Shown: positions 56,268-64,000 of the stretch, in pieces | Numbering within the stretch: position 1 is the stretch's first letter | How the letters are laid out: every line of letters begins with the position of its first letter | Assembly: GCA_026708505.1 (NCBI GenBank) | Contig: JAPOUU010000038.1 | Span: 1 to 64,000 of the forward strand | Reading direction: 5' to 3' | From: Hyphomicrobiales bacterium | GTDB taxonomy: Bacteria > Pseudomonadota > Alphaproteobacteria > JAPOUT01 | DNA: 64,000 bases | Notes under the pieces: model-generated | What the model was told of the DNA's origin: nothing | What the model saw: only the letters and a program-made list of their open reading frames with translations | Database searches by the model: none | Position numbers and translations under genes: made by a program

Positions 56268-57074
56268 TCACGTGGTTGCAAAGACAAGACATGCCGCAAG
56301 CAGGAAGCCGGTCTCCGCGAATATCTGGCTCGCGCCAAGGACATCGCCCGTGCGTCCGCCGAGTTGCCGCTTTGCCCAAAAAGACAATCCTGCAAGCAGT
56401 GCGCCGCCCAGCAATATTGCCAGCACGACGGCTTTCATGCCCAATAGTATCACACCGGGCAGGATTCCCAGAAGCGCGGCGACGGCAAGCGCGGAATTCG
56501 GGGGCGTTTCCAGGAGCGTTGCGCTCAGGCCGTCTTCACGGGCGTTGGGAAGCGCGCGTGCAAGCAATCCCATCGCGGCGCGGGAAAATGCGCCCGCACC
56601 GAGCAGGGCGACGGCGGCGAGGACGGGCGAGACGCTTCCCAGTGCCGTGAGAGTTGCCAGCCGCAGCAAAAAGCCGAGCAGCAGGGCGGCGACTCCAAAA
56701 GTGCCGATGCGGCTATCGTGCAAAATCTCGAGACGCCGCTCTTGTGTCTGCCCGCCGAGACTGTCGGCAATATCGCCGAGTCCGTCTTCATGGAGAAGTC
56801 CGGAACTCGCAATGTAGCCTGCCATCGCGAGGAGGGCGCAGACTATCGCGGGCAGCCCGAACATGTTGGCGAAGAGGTAGATTGCGGCGCCGATTGCGCC
56901 GAGGATTCCCCCCACTACCGGAAAGGAGCGGATATCCAATTCGCTTGCGCTTGCCTCCGATGTTTTCGCTCCGGGCAGGATGGTAAGAAAACGCCAGTCG
57001 GCGCGGAAACCTTGTAGCAATTCGTTAAGCGACCATCCTTGCGGGGAGCCATCGGGCGGGGTATTTGCTGTCAT
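56268..57074 (-). CDS. cobV: Adenosylcobinamide-GDP ribazoletransferase (cobalamin synthase)
   Basis: 268 residues, membrane enzyme joining adenosylcobinamide-GDP to alpha-ribazole, the final cobalamin assembly step. The signature GLLHEDGLGDIADSLGGQTQERRLEILHDSRIGTFG (cited in part) with its Asp-rich HEDGLGDIAD motif is clear; several hydrophobic helices follow. ATG 57074 is preferred to upstream starts that run towards cobU. Named CobV in the P. denitrificans scheme (CobS in enterics). Confidence 0.93.
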   Translation of the reverse strand: MTANTPPDGSPQGWSLNELLQGFRADWRFLTILPGAKTSEASASELDIRSFPVVGGILGAIGAAIYLFANMFGLPAIVCALLAMAGYIASSGLLHEDGLGDIADSLGGQTQERRLEILHDSRIGTFGVAALLLGFLLRLATLTALGSVSPVLAAVALLGAGAFSRAAMGLLARALPNAREDGLSATLLETPPNSALAVAALLGILPGVILLGMKAVVLAILLGGALLAGLSFWAKRQLGGRTGDVLGASQIFAETGFLLAACLVFATT

Positions 57075-57142
57075 TGGTTGCGTTGTCGTGTGGTTGGTTG
57101 TAATCCAAGCATAGAGCAATTTTTTCCGTAGGAGTATACGCC

Positions 57143-58195
57143 ATGAAAGCCGAGTCGAATCTTCCGCGCAATTTCGCCGACATCCTCGCGTTGATGGAGG
57201 CGCTTCCTTCCGCCGACGAGAACGCCCTTGAGGCGACCCGCGCGCGGGACGCCTGCCTGACGAAGCCTGCGGGTTCGCTCGGGAGACTGGAAGTGCTCGC
57301 GCAATGGCTGTCGGCGTGGCAGGCGATGTCTCCGCCGGTGCTGGAGGCTCCCGTTGCGCTGGTGTTTGCGGGCAATCACGGAGTGACGTGCAAGGGGGTG
57401 TCCGCCTTTCCCATCGAGGTTACCGAACAGATGGTTTCGAACTTTGCCTCGGGCGGCGCCGCGATCAACCAGATCGCCTCGCATCACGGGATGGCCTTGC
57501 AGGTTGTTCCCCTGGACTTGGAGACTCCCACGCAGGATTTGTCGACAACGGCCGCGATGAGCGAGTCGGAGTGTGTTGATGCTTTCGTCGCGGGAATGTC
57601 CGCCCTGCCCGATCGCGTTGACCTGTTGTGCGTGGGGGAGATGGGGATAGGCAACACAACGGCCGCTTCGGCTTTGTGTGCGGGATTGTTTGGCGCGGAT
57701 GGCAATGATGCCGATGTATCGCGCTGGGTCGGGCCGGGCACGGGTGTTGAAGGCGATGCCTTGGCGCGCAAGCGCGAAGTTGTCGCCGAGGCGGTTGCGT
57801 TGCACGGAGCGTCGGCGAGGGCATCGGCACTGGAAGGTTTGCGCCGACTCGGCGGACGCGAGTTCGCGGCCATCACCGGCGCGGTTTTGCAGGCGCGTCT
57901 TCGGCATATTCCCGTGGTGCTGGACGGTTTTGCGGCAACGGCATCGGCGGCGGTGCTGTCTTGCCTGCATGAAGACGGTTTGGCGCATTGCGTCGCGGGA
58001 CATCTCTCGGCGGAGCCGGCGCACCGGCTCTTGCTCGAGCGTCTCGGTCTCAAGCCGCTGCTCGATTTGGACATGCGCCTGGGCGAGGCGTCCGGCGCGG
58101 CGGTGGCGGTCGGTTTGATTCGATGCGCGGTTGCGCTTCACACCGGCATGGCGACCTTTGAGGAAGCCGCGGTATCGGGCAAGCTGGCAGACTAG
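57143..58195 (+). CDS. cobU: Nicotinate-nucleotide-dimethylbenzimidazole phosphoribosyltransferase
   Basis: 350 residues, forms alpha-ribazole phosphate from dimethylbenzimidazole and nicotinate mononucleotide. [16 protein letters not shown] near residue 43, [31 protein letters not shown] near 170 and [14 protein letters not shown] are family blocks; the catalytic glutamate is expected near residue 315. A TAGGAG site precedes the ATG. Divergent from cobV over a 68-nt gap. Called CobT in enterics. Its stop overlaps that of fumC. Confidence 0.94.
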   Translation: MKAESNLPRNFADILALMEALPSADENALEATRARDACLTKPAGSLGRLEVLAQWLSAWQAMSPPVLEAPVALVFAGNHGVTCKGVSAFPIEVTEQMVSNFASGGAAINQIASHHGMALQVVPLDLETPTQDLSTTAAMSESECVDAFVAGMSALPDRVDLLCVGEMGIGNTTAASALCAGLFGADGNDADVSRWVGPGTGVEGDALARKREVVAEAVALHGASARASALEGLRRLGGREFAAITGAVLQARLRHIPVVLDGFAATASAAVLSCLHEDGLAHCVAGHLSAEPAHRLLLERLGLKPLLDLDMRLGEASGAAVAVGLIRCAVALHTGMATFEEAAVSGKLAD

Positions 58196-59583
58196 CGCGG
58201 CGCGACCATATCCTGCGGTCTTACGATTTTGTCGAAATCCTCGGCGCTGACATAACCCAGCCGCACGGCTTCCTCGCGCAGGGTTGTCCCGTTGGCATGC
58301 GCACTCTTGGCGATTTCGGTTGCCTTGTCGTAACCGATATGCGGCGCGAGCGCGGTCACCAGCATGAGGGAACGTTCCATTAGTTCGGCGATGCGGGCGC
58401 GGTTGGGCTCGGTTCCGGCAACGCATTTTTCAGCAAAACTGACGCAGGCATCGCCAATCAACCGAATGGACTGGAGCAGATTGTATGCAAGCACGGGCTT
58501 GAAGACGTTGAGTTCGAAGTGTCCTTGTGTTCCCGCGAAACTTATGGCCGCATTGTTGCCGATGACTTGCGCGCACACCATGGTCATGGCTTCGCATTGC
58601 GTCGGGTTGACCTTGCCGGGCATGATGGACGATCCCGGCTCGTTGGCAGGCAGCATGAGTTCGCCGAGTCCCGAACGCGGACCCGATCCGAGCAGGCGCA
58701 TGTCGTTTGCGATTTTGAACAGGCTCGCGGCGATGGTCGTGAGCGCGCCGGAGCATTCGACGATGGCATCATGTGCGGCGAGGGATTCGAATTTGTTCGG
58801 GGCGGTTTGGAAGGGCAGGCCGGTAATGTCGGCGACTTCCTTGGCGAAGGCTTCGTCGAATCCGACGGGCGCGTTGAGTCCTGTGCCCACAGCCGTTCCG
58901 CCCTGCGCAAGCAGATAAAGCCGGGGCAGCGTGGTCTGGATGCGCTCGAGGGCGTAGTCGAGCTGCGTGACATATCCCGAGAATTCCTGCCCGAGCGTCA
59001 GGGGTGTTGCGTCCTGCAGGTGCGTGCGCCCGATCTTGATGATGTCGTTCCATGCGCTTGCGTGCTTTTGGAGGGCGTCTTTGAGCGTTGTGATTCCGGG
59101 TTGCAGCACATGAACGATTTGCTCAACGGCGGCAATGTGCATGGCGGTCGGGAAGGTGTCGTTGGAGGATTGTCCCCGATTGACGTGATCGTTGGGATGA
59201 ACCGGGTCTTTTGTGCCCATCGTGCCCCCGAGGATTTCGATGGCCCTGTTGGCGATAACCTCGTTCGCGTTCATGTTGGACTGGGTTCCGGAGCCGGTTT
59301 GCCAAACAACGAGAGGGAAGTGGTCGTTGCGTTTGCCTTCGACGACTTCTTGTGCGGCTTGGATGATTGCGTTGCCGAGTTTGGCTTCAAGGGTTCCGTT
59401 GTCGACATTTGCCCTTGCGGCGGCCTGCTTGACGATTCCGAGCGCGCGGATGAGCGGGACGGGCAGGGTTTCGTTGCCTATCTTGAAGTTGCCGAGCGAG
59501 CGTTGTGTTTGCGCGCCCCAGTATTTGTCGGCGGGGACCTTCAAGGTTCCGAAAGAATCACTTTCGTTTCGTGTTGTGGCCAT
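58192..59583 (-). CDS. fumC: Class II fumarate hydratase
   Basis: 463 residues, homotetrameric iron-free fumarase of the TCA cycle. The superfamily signature [17 protein letters not shown] lies near residue 320 (catalytic Ser in the SS loop). The N-terminus has [22 protein letters not shown] (shown in part) and [39 protein letters not shown] follows. A GAAAGA purine run precedes the ATG. Confidence 0.97.
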   Translation of the reverse strand: MATTRNESDSFGTLKVPADKYWGAQTQRSLGNFKIGNETLPVPLIRALGIVKQAAARANVDNGTLEAKLGNAIIQAAQEVVEGKRNDHFPLVVWQTGSGTQSNMNANEVIANRAIEILGGTMGTKDPVHPNDHVNRGQSSNDTFPTAMHIAAVEQIVHVLQPGITTLKDALQKHASAWNDIIKIGRTHLQDATPLTLGQEFSGYVTQLDYALERIQTTLPRLYLLAQGGTAVGTGLNAPVGFDEAFAKEVADITGLPFQTAPNKFESLAAHDAIVECSGALTTIAASLFKIANDMRLLGSGPRSGLGELMLPANEPGSSIMPGKVNPTQCEAMTMVCAQVIGNNAAISFAGTQGHFELNVFKPVLAYNLLQSIRLIGDACVSFAEKCVAGTEPNRARIAELMERSLMLVTALAPHIGYDKATEIAKSAHANGTTLREEAVRLGYVSAEDFDKIVRPQDMVAPR

Positions 59584-59645
59584 GGCGTTGTCTTTCTTCG
59601 GTTATTGGCTGGAAACGCAAACGGGATGCAACGGAAACTTCACGC

Positions 59646-60152
59646 TTACGCATTGCCGGTTGGTCCGTTCGGGCGCCGATGTTGCGGAAAGTCGACATGC
59701 AGGATGCTGGACTCTTCCGACAACTCCTCCACCTGGACGGCGGCCTTTTTGTCGGCGGCTTCGGCGGCGTGCGCCTTTTTTTCGACGGGCGTGAACTGCA
59801 GCCGGAAGGATGCCGCCGGGTCGGTGAAATCCTGGATGGCATCGAAGGGAATTGTGAGTCGTTGCAGATGTTTTTTGAACGACAATGTGATGGAGAAGTC
59901 CTTCTCGCCGACTACAAGGTCTTCATATTGATGCTGCACGACGATGGTCATGTGCTTGGGATACTCGCTGCGAAGTTTTTCAGGGAGTACGACTCCCTCG
60001 CGTGTCGTGTCAAAGCGTATGTAGAAATGGTGATCGCCGGGAAGTCCCTGCTCGGCGACTTGCGCGAGAGCGTTTCGAATGACACCGCGCAACGCCTGCT
60101 TGGTGAAGGCGTTGTAGTTAATGGCAAAGGATCTGGGCGCGTTGTTGCTCAT
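59646..60152 (-). CDS. sspB: ClpXP specificity-enhancing factor SspB (alphaproteobacterial type)
   Basis: 168 residues. SspB tethers ssrA-tagged proteins to ClpX. The fold's conserved blocks are INYNAFTKQALRGVIRNAL, HHFYIRFDTTREGVVLP, and MTIVVQHQYEDLVVGEKDFSITLSF. A variable, charged linker ends in a short VEELSEESSILHVDFPQHRRP tail (in part), where the ClpX-binding XB motif is expected. GGAGG at 60156-60160 fixes ATG 60152. It lies 62 nt upstream of fumC on the same strand. Confidence 0.88.
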   Translation of the reverse strand: MSNNAPRSFAINYNAFTKQALRGVIRNALAQVAEQGLPGDHHFYIRFDTTREGVVLPEKLRSEYPKHMTIVVQHQYEDLVVGEKDFSITLSFKKHLQRLTIPFDAIQDFTDPAASFRLQFTPVEKKAHAAEAADKKAAVQVEELSEESSILHVDFPQHRRPNGPTGNA

Positions 60153-60346
60153 GACGCCTCCGTGCGTTCGCATGTGCGCCCGGGATGTTCGGGACGGGAC
60201 GCGAAGCCTCCGGCATTGTTCATGGTTGCGATGTTGTTGGCGATGGCAGGGGTGCTCCGGCGGGCGGGTCTGACGGCGCGCGTGCGCTCCAATCCGCTGT
60301 CCGCGTCCATGGTGGTGGCAAGCCGCCCGTCAAAATCAATGCTCAT
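60149..60346 (-). CDS. Possible small gene coupled to sspB
   Basis: 65 codons from ATG 60346. The stop overlaps the sspB start as ATGA, a coupling common in this genome. The protein (MSIDFDGRLATTMDADSG..., Arg/Ala rich) matches nothing I recognise and has no strong ribosome-binding site. sspB carries its own good site, so this may be non-coding sequence in the rlmE-sspB gap. Confidence 0.3.
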   Translation of the reverse strand: MSIDFDGRLATTMDADSGLERTRAVRPARRSTPAIANNIATMNNAGGFASRPEHPGRTCERTEAS

Positions 60347-60378
60347 GGTAACTAATGTGGCGCAAGCACGGGCATAGG

Positions 60379-61038
60379 TCAAGGAAGACCGCAAAACCCC
60401 GAAGCAACGAGATAGATTTCCGCCGATTCGCCCCGTGACGCTTTCGGTTTAAAGCGCGTGATCGAGTCGAAACGCTTGCGCCAGTCCGCGAGCATTTCCT
60501 TTTCGTCCGCGCCGTCTCCGCCGCGCAGCAGCTTGCAGCACAGCGTTCCGCCGGACGCAAGAACGCCGCCGGAGGCAAACGCTTCAACATTGCGGCATAA
60601 TTCGAGGGAGCGTTGATAATCCACCAGACGGTTTCCGCTGACATTCGCCAGCATGTCCGACAACACCACGTTCACACGTCCGTCCAGTGCCTCCAAAACC
60701 TTCGCGGATAAATCGGCAGCGGGGAACTCGGCTCGAAGAACGCGGCATCCGGAGATCGGTTCCATCTCAAGAACATCCACCGCAACGACCCGCTCGAGAC
60801 CTTTGCGCGCTCCCACGCGTTTTGCCGCAACTTGCGACCATCCGCCGGGCGCCGCCCCCAAATCCACCACTTTCGAGCCTTTGCGAAGAAATCCGAAGCG
60901 CTCGTTTATCTCAACGAGTTTGTAGGCCGAGCGCGAGCGATAGCCCTCGCGCGCCGCCGCCTTTACATAGGCGTCGCGGCGGTCCCGTTGCAGCCAGCGC
61001 GACGAGGAGGCGGAAACTTTCTTGCGAGAATGATTCAT
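60379..61038 (-). CDS. rlmE: 23S rRNA (uridine-2'-O)-methyltransferase RlmE
   Basis: 219 residues, methylates U2552 of the 23S A loop (FtsJ/RrmJ). The K-D-K-E catalytic tetrad is seen as Lys 40 (RSAYKL), Asp 128 (VLSDML), Lys 169 (CCKLLRG) and Glu 204 (SRGESAEIYLVA); the SAM motif is VVDLGAAPGGWSQVAA. The -10-like TATGCT lies 6 nt upstream of the ATG, with no ribosome-binding site, suggesting a leaderless message. Divergent from glcD. Confidence 0.95.
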   Translation of the reverse strand: MNHSRKKVSASSSRWLQRDRRDAYVKAAAREGYRSRSAYKLVEINERFGFLRKGSKVVDLGAAPGGWSQVAAKRVGARKGLERVVAVDVLEMEPISGCRVLRAEFPAADLSAKVLEALDGRVNVVLSDMLANVSGNRLVDYQRSLELCRNVEAFASGGVLASGGTLCCKLLRGGDGADEKEMLADWRKRFDSITRFKPKASRGESAEIYLVASGFCGLP

Positions 61039-61041
61039 TCT

Positions 61042-61062
61042 GATAGCATAACCTATGCTATC
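61042..61062. promoter_or_regulatory. Perfect palindrome between rlmE and glcD
   Basis: Arms GATAGCATA (61042-61050) and TATGCTATC (61054-61062) around a 3-nt centre. Each arm reads TATGCT outward, giving a symmetric pair of -10-like boxes: one is 6 nt from the rlmE ATG, the other directs transcription towards glcD. -35 elements are weak on both sides. It may be a divergent promoter with a bound activator or repressor. Confidence 0.5.
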
Positions 61063-61096
61063 CTGATCCGTTCATGATTAATAAGGAGTCGCGTTG

Positions 61097-62584
61097 ATGA
61101 AGATGCCCGTCCCCGATAGCGAGACCATCGCCTCGAAGGATGCCCTCGTTTCGGGCCTTCGCAAAATCCTCCCGTCCGAAGACGTTATTGATGATCCTGC
61201 GGCCCTGCGGGCGTTTGAAAGCGACGGACTCAGCGCCTACCGGCAGCCTCCCCTGATTGCGGTGCTGCCTTCGAACACCGGGCAAGTCTCCGAAGTATTG
61301 CGTTTTTGCGCGCAACACGGCGTGAAGGTCGTGCCCCGGGGCGCGGGAACCTCGCTTTCGGGCGGCGCGCTTCCGCTTGCCGATGGAATCTTGCTGGGGC
61401 TCAGTCGTTTTAACAGCATCCTCGATATTGATTACGACAATCGCTGTCTGACCGTGCAGCCGGGCGTGACCAACCTTGCCATCTCGAAGGCGGTTGATGC
61501 GGACGGCTTTTACTATGCACCGGACCCGTCCAGCCAGTACGCATGCAGCATCGGCGGGAACGTTGCCGAAAATTCGGGGGGAGTTCATTGCCTTAAATAC
61601 GGACTTACCAGCAACAATCTTTTGGGACTTGAAGCGGTTTTGATAAACGGAGACGTGGTGCGCATCGGCGGTGCGGCGATGGAGCGTCCCGGATACGACC
61701 TTCTCGGCCTGCTCACGGGCTCCGAAGGGCTGCTTGCCGTGATTACCGAGGTTACCGTTCGCATACTTCCCAAACCTCCCTTGGCGCGCGCAATGCTTTT
61801 GGGTTTCACAACCGCCACCGCCGCCGCCAAGAGCGTAAGCGCAATCATCCGCGCCGGCATCATTCCCGCGGGCATGGAGATGATGGACAAAGCCGCCGTT
61901 CACGCCGTTGAGGATTTTGTTCACGCCGGTTATCCGCTGGACGTTGAGGCGTTGCTGATTGTCGAACTGGACGGCGTTGAAGCCGAAATCGACCACGGCA
62001 TTGCCATAGCGAGTTCGATCGCCAAAGAACACGGCGCATGTTTCGAGCAGGTGTCCCAAAGCGAGGAGGAGCGTTTGGGGTTCTGGGCGGGCCGCAAGGC
62101 CGCGTTTGCGGCGGCGGGCCGCATGTCCCCGGATTATTACTGCGTGGACGGAACCATTCCGCGCCGCGCTCTTCCCGAAGTTCTCGAAGCCATGAACGAA
62201 ATGTCCGCACGTTACGGCCTGCGCGTGGCGAACGTGTTTCATGCCGGCGACGGCAATTTGCATCCCCTGATTCTCTATGACGCGAATGTTGAGGGCGAGC
62301 TTGAACGCGCGGAGGATTTCGGCGCGGACATTTTGCGCATGTGCGTCGACAAGGGCGGCGTGCTGACCGGAGAACACGGCGTTGGCGTTGAAAAACGCGA
62401 CCTGATGGAGGAGGTGTTTTCACAGACCGACCTGGATGTTCAACAGCGCGTGAAATGCGCCTTTGATCCCACGTCGCTTCTTAATCCGGGCAAGATGTTT
62501 CCACGCTTGCGCCGTTGTGCCGAATTGGGAGCGATGCACGTGCACGGCGGCAAACTCGCTTTCCCCGAACTTCCCCGTTATTAA
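61097..62584 (+). CDS. glcD: FAD-linked oxidase, GlcD family (glycolate/D-lactate dehydrogenase-like)
   Basis: 495 residues. An N-terminal PCMH-type FAD-binding domain (VVPRGAGTSLSGGALPL; DPSSQYACSIGGNVAENSGGVHCLKYG, in part) precedes a C-terminal FAD-oxidase domain (VFHAGDGNLHPLILYD; GGVLTGEHGVGVEKRDLM; LLNPGKMFP). It oxidises 2-hydroxy acids. AAGGAG at 61083-61088 supports ATG 61097; TTG 61094 is less likely. The usual glcE and glcF partners do not follow; a GST gene does. Confidence 0.9.
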   Translation: MKMPVPDSETIASKDALVSGLRKILPSEDVIDDPAALRAFESDGLSAYRQPPLIAVLPSNTGQVSEVLRFCAQHGVKVVPRGAGTSLSGGALPLADGILLGLSRFNSILDIDYDNRCLTVQPGVTNLAISKAVDADGFYYAPDPSSQYACSIGGNVAENSGGVHCLKYGLTSNNLLGLEAVLINGDVVRIGGAAMERPGYDLLGLLTGSEGLLAVITEVTVRILPKPPLARAMLLGFTTATAAAKSVSAIIRAGIIPAGMEMMDKAAVHAVEDFVHAGYPLDVEALLIVELDGVEAEIDHGIAIASSIAKEHGACFEQVSQSEEERLGFWAGRKAAFAAAGRMSPDYYCVDGTIPRRALPEVLEAMNEMSARYGLRVANVFHAGDGNLHPLILYDANVEGELERAEDFGADILRMCVDKGGVLTGEHGVGVEKRDLMEEVFSQTDLDVQQRVKCAFDPTSLLNPGKMFPRLRRCAELGAMHVHGGKLAFPELPRY

Positions 62585-62609
62585 CCCGCGACCGAAAGGA
62601 GCAAACCAA

Positions 62610-63248
62610 ATGAAGCAATCTAAACCTGTTTTACACCACGCGCCCCACTCGCGTTCGCAGATGTCCTTGTGCATGCTGGAGGAGGTCGGCGTTGATTACG
62701 ATCTGCGTCTCATTGATTTGGTTAAGGGGGAACAGAAGCAGTCGCAATTCCACGAGATTAATTCCATGGAGAAAGTTCCCGTGCTCCAACACGGCGATGC
62801 CACCGTGTGCGAGACCGGCGCGATTTTGTCCTATCTCGCCGACGCCTATCCCGAAGCAGGGCTTGCACCCGCACCAGGAGCAAGCCGCGAGCGCGCCGAA
62901 TATCTGCGCTGGCTTTTCTTCGGCGGTAATTGCATCGAGCCGGCCGCGATGGAGTTGTTTTCACCGCGCAAGGAGCCTCTCAATCCCGGACAAGCGAGCT
63001 GGGGAGACTTCCCCCGGGTATTGCAGGCGTTGCGCGAGGTTCTCAGCGAGCGCGACTATCTCCTGGGCGACAAGTTCTGCGCGGCGGATGTTTTGGTGGG
63101 CAACCAGGTGGGGTTTCTTATCCGTTTCAAGAGCATTGATCCTGCGAAAGAGATTGCGCTTGCCGCTTACGCCGAGCGTTGCGAGTCCCGTTCTGCATGG
63201 AAGCGTATGCGTGAACATGAAGCGAAGCACCCTAATCCTTGGGCGTGA
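62610..63248 (+). CDS. Glutathione S-transferase family protein
   Basis: 212 residues. A thioredoxin-fold N-terminal domain (VLHHAPHSRSQMSLCMLEEVGVDYD; EINSMEKVPVLQHGDATVCETGAILSYLADAYP, in part) with the cis-Pro and ETGAI glutathione-binding motif, then an all-helical C-terminal domain with DKFCAADVLVG. ATG 62610 has a GAAAGGAG site. It lies 25 nt after glcD, so cotranscription is likely. Substrate unknown. Confidence 0.88.
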   Translation: MKQSKPVLHHAPHSRSQMSLCMLEEVGVDYDLRLIDLVKGEQKQSQFHEINSMEKVPVLQHGDATVCETGAILSYLADAYPEAGLAPAPGASRERAEYLRWLFFGGNCIEPAAMELFSPRKEPLNPGQASWGDFPRVLQALREVLSERDYLLGDKFCAADVLVGNQVGFLIRFKSIDPAKEIALAAYAERCESRSAWKRMREHEAKHPNPWA

Positions 63249-63289
63249 TGTTGTGGCAAAGCAGGAATAATGATGTAGAGGGGTGTGTA

Positions 63290-64000
63290 ATGGTTATTGA
63301 AAGAAAAAGTTTGCTTTCCAAGTATCATGACATACTACAAGAGAAACTGGAAGGACGGCGTGGAGAATTTTTATACCGAGGGCAAGAAAATGCTGACTGG
63401 TATCTTCGCTCCGGGGCTGTTCGGCGCATTTTCCCAGGAGAGAACACGACAAAATTGCAGGAACTTATCGAAAAACATAAAGAAGATTTCGATTTTCATG
63501 AAGAAATTTTACGTTATCACGAAGAGAAATTACTCGAACAAGTCAAACTTAGGGGATGGCATCGCGAGATTGGTGGGCGCAAGTTAAAGGACTTAGAATT
63601 ATTAGCGAAGTTGCAACATTACGGCGCGGCCACTTGTCTGTTAGATTTTACCACTCGTTTTGATGTTGCTCTTTGGTTTGCCTGCAAAAAAACGCAAGGC
63701 CAGGAAAAAGACGGAATGGTTTTTATTGTTGATATTGGTATTCCGCCCATACCCATATTATGGGATTTATGGCGAATTGGATCAAACGATATAGACTGCA
63801 GCATTAGTAAAATATTGCGTTTCGAGACACGTAAGACAAGGAACCAAAACAAAGATTCGCCAAAATTTTGGTATTGGCACCCGGAGACCTTGATGGGAAG
63901 AATGCTTAGCCAAGAGAGTCGATTTCTTTTTGGTTTAGAGGACATTCCTGACGACGGGGCGGAAGAAATTCTTCCTAAGGGGCTTTATCTTTTTAATATT
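63290..64000 (+). CDS. FRG-domain protein, 3' end beyond the window
   Basis: 237 codons from ATG 63290, still open at base 64000. The FRG core is visible: EFLYRGQENADWYLRSGAVRR near residue 27 (in part), LAKLQHYGAATCLLDFTTRF with DVALWFAC, and a later ESRFLFGLEDIP. GAGGGG precedes the ATG. Composition is clearly AT-richer than glcD/gst. FRG proteins occur in accessory and suspected defence loci but have no settled activity. Confidence 0.8.
   Translation, partial: MVIERKSLLSKYHDILQEKLEGRRGEFLYRGQENADWYLRSGAVRRIFPGENTTKLQELIEKHKEDFDFHEEILRYHEEKLLEQVKLRGWHREIGGRKLKDLELLAKLQHYGAATCLLDFTTRFDVALWFACKKTQGQEKDGMVFIVDIGIPPIPILWDLWRIGSNDIDCSISKILRFETRKTRNQNKDSPKFWYWHPETLMGRMLSQESRFLFGLEDIPDDGAEEILPKGLYLFNI

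Noticed and set aside
55435-56817. 460-codon plus-strand frame opposite the ankyrin and cobV genes
   Set aside because: Spans two real minus-strand genes and their gap; Ser/Arg-rich composition typical of antisense frames.
61058-62377. 439-codon minus-strand frame opposite glcD
   Set aside because: Antisense shadow of glcD with no family features.
1-64000. tRNA or rRNA genes, CRISPR arrays, insertion sequences
   Set aside because: No T-loop/acceptor pattern, no regularly spaced identical repeats and no transposase-like frame were found by reading; a tRNA scan would confirm.

Overview
The window reads as a chromosomal segment of an alphaproteobacterium with moderately high GC. It encodes lipid A and outer-membrane lipid functions, so the cell is Gram-negative. 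Several alphaproteobacterial hallmarks are present: DUF4170, DUF2093 and DUF1289 proteins, the cobS-cobT/J-domain/bolA neighbourhood, alphaproteobacterial-type SspB, bacterial homologues of mitochondrial complex I factors (NDUFAF5, NDUFAF7, NDUFA9), and the secA-argJ-mutT and xerD-accA blocks. No rRNA, tRNA, IS element or CRISPR array was found. Genes are packed tightly: many operon genes overlap by ATGA or TGATG, and five convergent pairs share overlapping stop codons.

Layout. 1-8004 (+) is an overlapping chain ubiA(partial)-pmbA-cysQ-like-DUF4170-msbA-waaA-lpxK-lpxL, mostly lipid A/Kdo assembly. 8017-11791 holds DUF2093-xseA (-), purD, msrA and a small unknown gene. metH (-) fills 11792-15499, followed by mlaA, mlaC and phyH (+) and ettA (-). 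19754-21107 is a small AT-richer island with a GIY-YIG protein, a strong hairpin and a 56-residue gene. 21108-27808 carries uppP, an NDUFA9-like gene, lgt, midA, pgeF, an M24-family hydrolase and prs. An NYN-domain gene (-) and two tandem copies of a three-hairpin element fill the gap before rplY-pth-ychF. fabA-fabB-fabI (-) is followed by cobT, cobS and a J-domain gene (-), bolA, corC and a fused aroK-aroB. A two-gene retropepsin cassette (41046-41817) precedes a small membrane protein, xerD, accA and an exported ankyrin protein. Then come divergent secA/argJ with mutT, a methyltransferase, an orphan Phd antitoxin, an Mrr endonuclease, a phosphohexomutase, cobA, DUF1289, two more exported ankyrin proteins, cobV/cobU, fumC, sspB, rlmE, glcD, a GST and an FRG-domain gene cut by the window end.

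Functional links. The envelope set (lipid A, MlaA/MlaC, UppP, Lgt, SecA) and the fatty-acid set (FabA/B/I, AccA) supply membrane biogenesis. CobA, CobS/CobT, CobU and CobV point to cobalamin synthesis or late assembly, and MetH uses cobalamin. Accessory genes (GIY-YIG, NYN, retropepsin cassette, Phd, Mrr, FRG) sit singly between core blocks and look more AT-rich.

Most notable observations: (1) a duplicated structured element upstream of rplY; (2) a recurring promoter arrangement in which the -10 box lies 6-7 nt before the start codon, implying leaderless mRNAs; (3) a retropepsin-like protein whose DTG motif reads DTR, paired with a small partner gene; (4) a family of three exported ankyrin proteins.
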